Assembly (NCBI GenBank): GCA_018712885.1
Contig: DVGE01000271.1
Location: forward strand, 1 to 5,262
Length of the DNA: 5,262 nucleotides
Source of the DNA: Candidatus Pullichristensenella stercoripullorum
GTDB taxonomy: Bacteria > Bacillota > Clostridia > Christensenellales > Aristaeellaceae
Direction: 5' to 3'
Shown: positions 1 to 5,114 of the stretch, in pieces
How positions within the stretch are numbered: position 1 is the stretch's first letter
Layout: every line of letters starts with the position of its first letter
Notes under the pieces: generated by a model
The model's input: only the letters and a program-made list of their open reading frames with translations
Databases searched by the model: none
What the model was told of the DNA's origin: nothing
Made by a program: the position numbers and the translations under genes

Positions 1-1404
1 ACCGGCAAGCGCTCCTGGCAGGAGGACAAGTTCCTCGGCAAGGGCTGCCTCTACCCCCACTGGAGCGAATATTTAAACAACCTCTTCTTCGCCGACGGCG
101 TGTACCACAACGCCTCCAACGTCGAAGACTATATTAATGAAGATACTGCCATCTACGGCCCGGGCCGCATCTCCTTTGCCGAGGCCATCCCGGGGCTGAT
201 GGTCTCTCTCGGCTTCCTCGGCACGCTCATCGGCCTCACCACCGGCCTTTCCGGGTTTGACATGGCCGACGCCGAGTCCGTGCAGCAGTCCATCGTTACG
301 CTGATCCCCGGCATGCGCTATGCGTTCATGACCTCCATCGTCGGCGTGGTCGGCTCCATCACCTTCACGCTCATCACCCGCTTTATCTGCGGCTCGGCGG
401 AACACACCCTGCAGGACTTCTACGGCGCCATGAGCCGCTATGCCGGCGTGCTCTCGGTCGACCCGATGACGCAGATCGCCATCTACCAGCAGGAGCAGAC
501 CGCGCTGATCCAGACCATGGCGCAGGACCTCAACGGCAGCTTCACCGACCGCATGGAGGGGATCATCACTTCCGCCGCCGCGCCCATCCAGAAGAGTTTG
601 CAGGAGTTTGTGGAGGTCAACACGCAGCAGCAGCTGCGCCTCATCGACAAGGTGGCCGGCCGCTTCGTCGAGCGCATGGACAGCATGCTCGACGGCCAGT
701 TCAAGAACCTCTCCCGCGTCATCGACGATACCTGCGCCAGTCAGAAAAAGGCCTCCGAGCTGGTCGGCCAGAGCATGAACGAGGCCGGACGCGTGCTCAA
801 AAACGCCGCGCAGCTGCAAAGCGGGCTGGAGACGATGGTCGCCCAGCTCGACGACGCGCTCAAGAAGTTCAACGCCGCCCGCGAAGGCGCGGACGACAAC
901 TACCTGCGCATCGCCTCCAATGTGGAGAAGATGGAGCTGGTCGCCACCCAGCAGAACGCCTACCTAAAGAGCGTCTCCGCCATGCACGCGGAGCTCAGCC
1001 GCGCCATGCAGGATCTGCAGCAGGCGCAGAAGAACCTTTTGCAGCGCTTCGGCGAGGTCAGCGGCGAGAGCACCGCGGGCCTTTTGAAAGCCGCCGGCGA
1101 GATCCGCGCCACCGGCGCCATGCTGGAGAGCAACCGCCAGCGCATCGGCGAACAGCTGCGCGTGGACCTGACCGACACGCTCGACGCCTTCCGCGATTAT
1201 ATGGCCGAGTTCACCAAGCGCGTGGACTACCTTTCCAAGAACATCGCCGACAGCCTTTCGCAGCTGCCGCAGGCCGTGGGCGAGACCGCCGACGCCTTCC
1301 TCGACCAGGTCGACCGCCTCGGCGCCACGCTGGAGGAGGCCAACGCCGCCATCAACGACGCCGTGGACCGCCTCTATCCCCCGCAGCCCCAGGAGCGGCA
1401 GTAA
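1..1404 (+). CDS. MotA/TolQ/ExbB-family proton channel protein, ZorA-like, 5' partial
   Basis: The reading frame is open from base 1, so the gene begins upstream; 467 codons and a TAA stop are visible. Two hydrophobic helices typical of MotA/TolQ/ExbB channels are present: about visible residues 61-83 (core LMVSLGFLGTLIGLTTGL) and 105-129 (around AFMTSIVGVVGS). The conserved Pro-Gly before the first and the Thr-Ser in the second are in place. The family's first membrane helix must lie upstream; the visible segment before residue 61 would be the cytoplasmic loop. The remaining roughly 340 residues are hydrophilic, helical and Gln/Glu/Ala-rich, forming a long cytoplasmic tail. Known: five such subunits form the channel around two MotB/ZorB-type subunits and convert ion flow into motion. 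A long C-terminal tail is a ZorA trait; flagellar MotA and TolQ/ExbB lack it. The gene is 12 bases from its partner. The ZorA-like subfamily call is inferred; the channel family call is firm. Confidence 0.9.
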   Translation, partial: TGKRSWQEDKFLGKGCLYPHWSEYLNNLFFADGVYHNASNVEDYINEDTAIYGPGRISFAEAIPGLMVSLGFLGTLIGLTTGLSGFDMADAESVQQSIVTLIPGMRYAFMTSIVGVVGSITFTLITRFICGSAEHTLQDFYGAMSRYAGVLSVDPMTQIAIYQQEQTALIQTMAQDLNGSFTDRMEGIITSAAAPIQKSLQEFVEVNTQQQLRLIDKVAGRFVERMDSMLDGQFKNLSRVIDDTCASQKKASELVGQSMNEAGRVLKNAAQLQSGLETMVAQLDDALKKFNAAREGADDNYLRIASNVEKMELVATQQNAYLKSVSAMHAELSRAMQDLQQAQKNLLQRFGEVSGESTAGLLKAAGEIRATGAMLESNRQRIGEQLRVDLTDTLDAFRDYMAEFTKRVDYLSKNIADSLSQLPQAVGETADAFLDQVDRLGATLEEANAAINDAVDRLYPPQPQERQ

Positions 1405-1410
1405 GGGGGG
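1405..1410 (+). promoter_or_regulatory. Ribosome binding site of the stator gene
   Basis: A run of six G directly follows the TAA of the channel gene and lies six bases before the ATG at 1417. It supports 1417 over the in-frame ATG at 1423. With only 12 bases between the genes, coupled translation of a fixed channel-to-stator ratio is likely. Confidence 0.6.
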
Positions 1411-1416
1411 CTGGTC

Positions 1417-2682
1417 ATGCGCATGAGCCGGTATTCCCGCCGCGGCCGCGCCCGGCAGAGCGGCGAAAAAAACAGTTTCTGGCTGAGCTTTTCCGACCTG
1501 ATGAGTGCGCTGGTGCTGGTCATCATACTGGTTTTGTTCTACATACTCTACCAGTACTTCCTCATGTACGACGACTATGAGGCGCGCCGCGACCAGATGG
1601 TGGTGCTGCAGGCGTCGCTCGAACAGAGCGAGGCGGACATCGCCGCCCAGCAAGCCGCCCTCGACGCCGCCCAGAGCGACCTCACCGCCGCGCAGACAGA
1701 GCTGGACGAAAAGACCGCCGCCCTGAATAGCGCGCAGGACGAATTGACCAGCGCGCAGGACGACCTCACCGCCGCGCAGGATGAATTGACCGCCGCCCAG
1801 GAAGACCTCGCCGTGCAGCAGATGCTGCTGGAAGCGGCGCAGGCGGCGGCGCAAAAGACGCAGGAGGAGCTGGACGCGCAGGAGGCGCAGCTGCAGGTGA
1901 CGCTCACCCAGCTCGACGAGCAGCAGGCGCAGCTCGAAGCGCAGCAGAGCCAGATGGCCACGCAGCAAAGCCAGATGGAGGCGCAACAGGCGCAGCTGGC
2001 CGCCCAGGAAAGCCAGATCGCCGAGCAGCAGAGCCAGCTTGCGCAGCAGCAAAGGCAGATCGAAGACCTGGTGGGCGTGCGCACGCAGATCATCGCCGAC
2101 CTTTCCAGCGCCCTGCGCGAGGCCAACATCTCCGCCACGGTCGATCCCACCAGCGGCGCCATCGCCCTGGCCAGCGACGTGCTCTTCGCCACTGGCGAAT
2201 CCGAGCTCACGGACGAGGGCCGCAGCCGCATCGACGCCTTCCTGCCTGTGTACCTGGACGTGCTCTTCTCCGACGAGTATCGCGGCTATGTCAGCGAGAT
2301 CATCATCGAAGGGCACACGGACTCCGTGGGCAGCTACATCAGCAACCTGCTTTTGTCGCAGCAGCGCGCCTACAACGTGGCCAGCTACGTGCTCGCCGAC
2401 GGCTACCCCTACATCTCCGAGGCGACGCGCGAACACCTGCGGCAGGTGACCACAGCCAACGGCCGCTCGGAGAGCGACCTCATCTATGACGCCAACGGCG
2501 AGGAGAACCAGTCCGCCTCGCGCCGCGTGGTGTTTAAATTCCGCCTCACGGACGAACAGATGGTGGCGCAGCTGCAATCCATCCTCGAGGGCGACGCTTC
2601 GGCCGCCGCGCAGACGCCGACGTCCGCGCCGCAGGGCACGCCCGCGCCGGCACAGGCGGGGCTGGGAACCAATTTGGGCTGA
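1417..2682 (+). CDS. MotB/OmpA-family stator protein, ZorB-like, with long coiled coil
   Basis: The product has 421 residues. A basic N-terminus (1-20) is followed by the MotB-type signature WLSFSDLMSALVLV. Its D27, at the start of the single membrane helix (about 27-48), is the expected proton-carrying residue, equivalent to D32 of E. coli MotB and D26 of E. coli ZorB. Residues 52-219 read as about 24 unbroken heptads with Leu/Met/Ile at one core position and mostly Gln/Ala at the other. An OmpA-like peptidoglycan-binding domain spans about 235-378: GHTDS at 299-303, then N310, LS at 313-314, R317 and RRVVF at 369-373. D302 and R317 are 15 residues apart, as are the diaminopimelate-binding Asp and Arg of A. 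baumannii OmpA. Residues 379-421 are a low-complexity Ala/Pro/Thr tail. Inferred role: it plugs the channel of the upstream protein and anchors the motor to the cell wall. Typical ZorB proteins are much shorter, so the coiled coil is the odd feature. Confidence 0.93.
   Translation: MRMSRYSRRGRARQSGEKNSFWLSFSDLMSALVLVIILVLFYILYQYFLMYDDYEARRDQMVVLQASLEQSEADIAAQQAALDAAQSDLTAAQTELDEKTAALNSAQDELTSAQDDLTAAQDELTAAQEDLAVQQMLLEAAQAAAQKTQEELDAQEAQLQVTLTQLDEQQAQLEAQQSQMATQQSQMEAQQAQLAAQESQIAEQQSQLAQQQRQIEDLVGVRTQIIADLSSALREANISATVDPTSGAIALASDVLFATGESELTDEGRSRIDAFLPVYLDVLFSDEYRGYVSEIIIEGHTDSVGSYISNLLLSQQRAYNVASYVLADGYPYISEATREHLRQVTTANGRSESDLIYDANGEENQSASRRVVFKFRLTDEQMVAQLQSILEGDASAAAQTPTSAPQGTPAPAQAGLGTNLG
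1570..2073 (+). repeat. 21-nt periodic coding repeat (heptads of the stator coiled coil)
   Basis: Codons 52-219 of the stator gene repeat every 21 nt, each unit encoding one heptad. Two blocks are most regular: 1654-1821 (units such as DELTAAQ) and 1906-2073 (units such as SQLAQQQ). An identical 18-nt stretch (GACCTCACCGCCGCGCAG) occurs at 1678-1695 and 1762-1779, 84 nt or four units apart. Elsewhere synonymous codons vary (GACCTC against GAATTG), so the array is not a fresh duplication throughout. Confidence 0.85.
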
Positions 2683-2686
2683 TCTT

Positions 2687-2702
2687 CGTCCCAGAAGGGA
2701 CG
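2687..2702 (+). promoter_or_regulatory. Short hairpin after the stator gene
   Basis: A perfect 6-bp stem (CGTCCC with GGGACG) closes an AGAA loop four bases after the stator stop codon. No T-run follows, so a classical terminator is unlikely. It is the first of two adjacent hairpins filling this intergenic gap. Confidence 0.55.
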
Positions 2703-2705
2703 CGC

Positions 2706-2738
2706 CGCCGGATGCGGGCCACGCGCCCGCGTCCGGCG
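2706..2738 (+). promoter_or_regulatory. Strong 14-bp hairpin just upstream of the next gene's ribosome binding site
   Basis: Bases 2706-2719 pair with 2725-2738 over 14 bp with one G-T wobble and a five-base loop (CACGC). There is no T-tract, and the stem ends six bases before the GGAGGG ribosome binding site. Possible roles are partial attenuation, protection of the upstream transcript end, or control of translation of the next gene. The structure is plain in the sequence; the role is inferred. Confidence 0.65.
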
Positions 2739-2744
2739 CTGCAT

Positions 2745-2750
2745 GGAGGG
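2745..2750 (+). promoter_or_regulatory. Ribosome binding site that selects a TTG start
   Basis: GGAGGG at 2745-2750 sits seven bases before TTG at 2758 and matches the Shine-Dalgarno consensus well. The upstream in-frame ATG at 2743 overlaps this motif and has only hairpin sequence before it, so it cannot use it. The TTG is therefore the more likely start. Confidence 0.7.
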
Positions 2751-2757
2751 AACACCT

Positions 2758-3321
2758 TTGAAGTACATTCGCCGTCTGGTCTGGTTCATCGCCTCGCGGC
2801 TGCTGATCTTCACGATCTGCGTGTCGGTGCTGTTGTGCGCCTTTTACATGTGCATGAACACGGCCAATGTGTATATCGTCTTAAGCGACGGCCTGGAAAA
2901 GCGCGTGGACGTGATCCTCACGCGCGAGGACGCGCCGGAACTGAACAACTATTTTCACGGCGACTTTCTCAGCGCCGACCCGGCGCTGACGGCGGCGTTC
3001 GACGGCAGCTCGCCTTATGTGAACTACAACATCACCGGCTTTGAGCATGAATTGACCATCGAGAGCCTGTGGGCATGGCCGTGGGACAGTTACGCCACCT
3101 GCACGGTGGTGGAGCGGGTGCCGTCCATCACCGGCACGGTGATCTCCAGTATGCGCAACGAGGTCAGCTCCACGGTGCCGACCTGGCAGGGGAGAAGGTA
3201 TGACATCACGCTGATGAAGAGCGACGGCAAGTGGAAGATCGTGGGCATGCAGGAAGTGGCCGTCATCATCGAGGCCACGCCGACGCCCACGCCGGAGCCG
3301 ACGCCGACAGTGTCGGCATAG
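2758..3321 (+). CDS. Signal-anchored extracytoplasmic protein of unknown function
   Basis: From the TTG start the product has 187 residues (192 from the ATG at 2743). A short basic N-terminus (MKYIRR) precedes a membrane helix at about 8-33. There is no clear cleavage site or lipobox, so it is probably a membrane-anchored protein with its C-terminal domain outside. That domain (about 38-172) contains the segment DGLEKRVDVILTRED (45-59), an aromatic motif WAWPWD (105-110), and a closing stretch with W143, GRRYDITL and GKWKIVGM (157-164) that looks like beta strands. The last residues (173-187) are a Thr-Pro tail. I do not recognise the family. The closing Gly-Lys-Trp strand recalls NTF2-like or similar secreted domains, but this is weak. 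It lies 75 bases after the stator gene on the same strand, so it may be co-transcribed with the motor, subject to the hairpins between them. Confidence 0.85.
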   Translation: MKYIRRLVWFIASRLLIFTICVSVLLCAFYMCMNTANVYIVLSDGLEKRVDVILTREDAPELNNYFHGDFLSADPALTAAFDGSSPYVNYNITGFEHELTIESLWAWPWDSYATCTVVERVPSITGTVISSMRNEVSSTVPTWQGRRYDITLMKSDGKWKIVGMQEVAVIIEATPTPTPEPTPTVSA

Positions 3322-3497
3322 GCCGGCAGTGCCGGCGGCCAGAGCCTTCGGCGCCGTGTAGACGCGCATCCGCCCCACGAGCAGGGGGCGGACGCGCTGC
3401 GTTTCGTTCCGCTTGGGGCGGTCGTGCGCGGAGACGGCGGCAAGCCCACGCGCAGGGGCTTGCCGCCTGCGGCGTTTTGGGGGACGGGGAGACGGGG
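3322..3497 (-). repeat. Structured repeat, copy A (inverted relative to B and C)
   Basis: Read on the - strand, this segment matches copies B and C along their length. It runs from CCCCGTCTCCCC (complement of 3486-3497) through two large hairpins to the GCCGGC-ACT-GCCGGC end element (3322-3336), which abuts the TAG of the upstream gene. Hairpin H1 is 3436-3467 (12 perfect bp, 8-base loop). Hairpin H2 is 3364-3397 (13 bp, one pair a G-T wobble when read on the - strand, 8-base loop). Several stem positions differ from copy B but change together with their partners. The copy is more diverged than B and C are from each other. Confidence 0.8.
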
Positions 3498-3509
3498 AAG
3501 ATGAGGGCC

Positions 3510-3550
3510 GGTTCCCCAAAAAGGGATACCCAAGGGACTGGTCCCTTGGG
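3510..3550. repeat. Two overlapping palindromes
   Basis: Bases 3529-3538 are the exact inverted complement of 3541-3550, giving a 10-bp stem around only two central bases (TG). Just upstream, GGTTCCC at 3510-3516 can pair with 3523-3530 (one bulged T) around CAAAAA. The two share bases 3529-3530 and so are mutually exclusive as complete structures. No T-run follows either. Confidence 0.55.
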
Positions 3551-3555
3551 CGGGT

Positions 3556-3578
3556 GCGGGCAGAGCCCGCCGTTCCCC
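3556..3578. repeat. Hairpin with a 14-mer shared with the 3' end of the window
   Basis: GCGGGC (3556-3561) pairs with GCCCGC (3565-3570) around AGA. The right arm continues into GCCCGCCGTTCCCC (3565-3578), found identically at 5102-5115, where it again forms the right arm of a hairpin. This suggests a second dispersed palindromic repeat type. Confidence 0.5.
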
Positions 3579-3732
3579 CCGCGGGATGGTTGCGTGGACT
3601 CGGCGGCCTCATGGAGCGCAGGACGGCATGCTTCCGTCCCCCGGGCGCGCCGGAAAAGCCCCCGTGATAGGCAAAACGTTCCAAAACCCTGCTTCCTTCC
3701 GCGACACACCATGATCCGGCGCGCCACTCAGC

Positions 3733-3766
3733 AGCGCCTTTGCCCCCGCAGGGGCAAACAGCGTCG
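3733..3766 (+). repeat. GCCCC/GGGGC hairpin repeat, copy 1
   Basis: TTTGCCCC (3739-3746) pairs perfectly with GGGGCAAA (3751-3758) around CGCA. It is flanked by AGCGCC on the left and CAGCGTCG on the right, both shared with copy 2, which begins 49 bases further on. Confidence 0.65.
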
Positions 3767-3781
3767 AATACGCACCCCCGC

Positions 3782-3816
3782 AGCGCCCCTTGCCCCACCG
3801 GGGCAAGGCAGCGTCG
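3782..3816 (+). repeat. GCCCC/GGGGC hairpin repeat, copy 2
   Basis: CCTTGCCCC (3788-3796) pairs perfectly with GGGGCAAGG (3800-3808) around ACC. The flanks AGCGCC and CAGCGTCG match copy 1. The outermost stem pair present here is not used in copy 1, whose third pair is T-A instead of C-G; the pairing is kept. Structured repeat B begins almost at once. Confidence 0.65.
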
Positions 3817-3823
3817 CCCAACG

Positions 3824-3977
3824 CGCCGCAGGCGGCAGGCTCCTGCTCGTGAGCCTGCCGCCGTCTGCCCCCGCGCCCGCCGCAAACGGAACGCACCGCA
3901 GCCTGTCTGCCCCCGGCGCATGGGGCAGACAGGCGTCACCCCCTCGCCAAAGGCGCTGTCCGCCGGCACTGCCGCCC
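3824..3977 (+). repeat. Structured repeat, copy B
   Basis: This segment aligns without gaps to 4046-4199 at an offset of 222 bases, with seven mismatches by my hand count. H1 spans 3831-3862 (12 perfect bp, loop CTGCTCGT). H2 spans 3901-3934 (13 perfect bp, loop CGGCGCAT). A small CGCC-AAA-GGCG stem follows, then the end element at 3962-3976, whose stem carries one mismatch. Similarity may extend left to about 3811 (GTCGCCCAACG against GTCTCCCCAAAAC in copy C). Confidence 0.85.
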
Positions 3978-4028
3978 TGCGCGTTAGGTAGACATACCGT
4001 TCCCAGCCGCTGTCTCGCGGAGAGAACG

Positions 4029-4199
4029 CCCCGTCTCCCCAAAACCGCCGCAGGCGACAGGCTCCTGCTCGTGAGCCTGCCGCCGTCTGCCCCCGTGCCC
4101 GCCGCAAACAGAACGCACCGCAGCCTGCCTGCCCCCGGCGCATGGGGCAGAAAGGCGTCACCCCCTCGCCAACGGCGCTGTCCGCCGGCACTGCCGGCC
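4029..4199 (+). repeat. Structured repeat, copy C, in the presumed leader of the last gene
   Basis: This direct copy of B also carries the CCCCGTCTCCCC left end (4029-4040) that it shares with A. H1 is 4053-4084 with one A-C mismatch; H2 is 4123-4156 with two adjacent mismatches; the end element 4184-4198 pairs perfectly. It ends at 4199, a few bases before the ribosome binding site of the gene at 4217. Any transcript started upstream would carry these hairpins in its 5' leader. Confidence 0.85.
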
Positions 4200-4201
4200 T
4201 G

Positions 4202-4208
4202 AAGGGAG
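4202..4208 (+). promoter_or_regulatory. Ribosome binding site of the last gene
   Basis: AAGGGAG lies eight bases before the ATG at 4217. It favours that start over the frame-compatible ATG at 4142, which lies inside structured repeat C and would add 25 residues translated from the repeat. Confidence 0.65.
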
Positions 4209-4216
4209 ACCCTGCC

Positions 4217-5062
4217 ATGAACGCCAGAGAAAAACGCGCCCTCTTCCGTAAGGACTTCGGCGAACACCTGCTGCCGCAGGGCTTTACTTTCCGCGAAAAC
4301 GCCTTTCTCCGCGCCCACGCGGATGTGCTTCTCGCCGTGCGCCTCGACCTCGCGCCCTCGGGGGACGGCTATGTCGAGTATGACGCGCTGGCTGCCTGCG
4401 ATGGCATCCGCTGGCCCCTCCGCGGCCTCGCCCGCGTCGCCGTGCTCAAGGGCCGCCGCTGGCAGGACATCCTCTCGTCCTCCCTGGAGCTGCAAGCGCT
4501 GGAGGAACGCCGCACCCGTCTCGCTGCAGAATACTCGCGCGCACGGCAGGGACCGGGCGATGGGAAGACAGGCGAAGGGCATGGCCAGGCGGAAGTCCTG
4601 CGCGCACTGCGGGAAGTGGACTACCTCTGCGCTCACCATGCGCAACTGCACTGCTTCCTCACCGACGTGCTTCCCCGCCTCGCCCGCGTCGCCGATGTCC
4701 GCGGGGCGCTGGACTTCCACGAATGGGAGACAGCTTTCTACGGCGCCGCCCCCGCGACGCTGACGCTGGAATGTGTGGCCGTGGGCAGCTATGACCGGGC
4801 GCTCTTCCATGCCCGCCGCGCGCTGGCGCGCTGGACACAGTCGGAACGGAACGTCCGCGAGGACATGGAAAGCACCGGGAAAGCGTCGCAAAGACTGGAA
4901 ACGCTGAAACGCGCCGCGCTGGAAAAACGCCGCGAGGAGATGCGGCGCTGGCAGGCGGCCGTGAACGACCTCGAACAGGGCAACTACGAGCGCCTGCACG
5001 CGCGCATCGCCGAAAACGAGGCCGTTTCCCGCGCCACGCTGGCGGCGCTGGGCCTCGGATGA
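4217..5062 (+). CDS. Soluble protein of unknown function (281 aa)
   Basis: The start at 4217 is chosen because it has a ribosome binding site and excludes the upstream repeat. The protein is hydrophilic with no signal peptide or membrane helix. The N-terminus (about 5-60) has the pattern FRKDFGEHLLPQGFTF, then R26, F30 and a strand VLLAVRLDLAP. This resembles the opening of DUF4304-like proteins (a helix ending in a Gly-Phe, then a strand pair), but I cannot confirm it. Residues 66-82 contain WPLRGLARVAVLKGRRW. A Gly-rich linker (111-124) separates this from a helical part with H140, H141, H145 and C146. The C-terminal part (about 192-278) is mostly charged helix rich in Arg and Glu, possibly coiled coil. 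No catalytic motif is evident. It lies 895 bases beyond the membrane-protein gene, so a link to the motor genes is doubtful. Confidence 0.83.
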   Translation: MNAREKRALFRKDFGEHLLPQGFTFRENAFLRAHADVLLAVRLDLAPSGDGYVEYDALAACDGIRWPLRGLARVAVLKGRRWQDILSSSLELQALEERRTRLAAEYSRARQGPGDGKTGEGHGQAEVLRALREVDYLCAHHAQLHCFLTDVLPRLARVADVRGALDFHEWETAFYGAAPATLTLECVAVGSYDRALFHARRALARWTQSERNVREDMESTGKASQRLETLKRAALEKRREEMRRWQAAVNDLEQGNYERLHARIAENEAVSRATLAALGLG

Positions 5063-5090
5063 GGAAATCGGAGACGGGGGGCGCAGGAGA

Positions 5091-5108
5091 GGCGGGCGAA
5101 TGCCCGCC
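5091..5108 (+). terminator. Hairpin downstream of the last gene, weak terminator candidate
   Basis: GGCGGGC (5091-5097) pairs perfectly with GCCCGCC (5102-5108) around GAAT, 28 bases after the TGA. Only GTTCCCC follows instead of a T-run, so intrinsic termination would be weak. The right arm carries the 14-mer also found at 3565-3578, so this may be a dispersed repeat serving as an end structure. Confidence 0.4.
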
Positions 5109-5114
5109 GTTCCC

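Larger units (their letters stand above)
3322..4216. other. 895-bp noncoding, repeat-dense intergenic region
   Basis: No reading frame here looks like a protein. The long open frames are low-complexity Arg/Ala/Pro/Gly translations, and those on the - strand simply repeat where the DNA repeats. The interval holds structured repeats A, B and C, two copies of a GCCCC/GGGGC hairpin repeat, and palindromes at 3510-3530, 3529-3550 and 3556-3570. Between about 3590 and 3732, and between 3978 and 4028, I see no recognisable element. No convincing promoter was found, although the last gene needs one somewhere here unless transcription reads through from upstream. Confidence 0.75.

Noticed and set aside
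964..2577. Long open frame (537 codons) on the - strand
   Set aside because: It lies opposite both motor genes, whose proteins have clear family motifs. Its openness follows from GC-rich codon use, and its Leu-rich repeats mirror the heptad codons.
1..2682. Flagellar MotA/MotB stator or TolQR/ExbBD
   Set aside because: Flagellar MotA has four membrane helices and no long C-terminal tail, ExbD/TolR lack an OmpA domain, and no flagellar or Tol genes are nearby.
2743..2757. ATG at 2743 as start of the membrane-protein gene
   Set aside because: It overlaps the GGAGGG motif that is ideally spaced for TTG at 2758, and only a strong hairpin precedes it.
3456..3478. Intrinsic terminator formed by the copy A hairpin with the following TTTT
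   Set aside because: The four T are separated from the 12-bp stem by eight bases. Only a short alternative stem of about five pairs abuts them, so termination would be weak.
3978..4028. Promoter for the last gene
   Set aside because: The slightly AT-richer TTAGGTAGACATACC segment lacks a recognisable, properly spaced -35/-10 pair.
3231..4202. 323-codon + strand frame
   Set aside because: It starts inside the membrane-protein gene in another frame and consists of Pro/Arg/Ala translation of the repeats.
2881..4218. 445-codon - strand frame with internal protein repeats
   Set aside because: Its repeated Arg/Gly/Ala-rich segments coincide with structured repeats A, B and C. It also covers a real + strand gene, and the composition is not protein-like.
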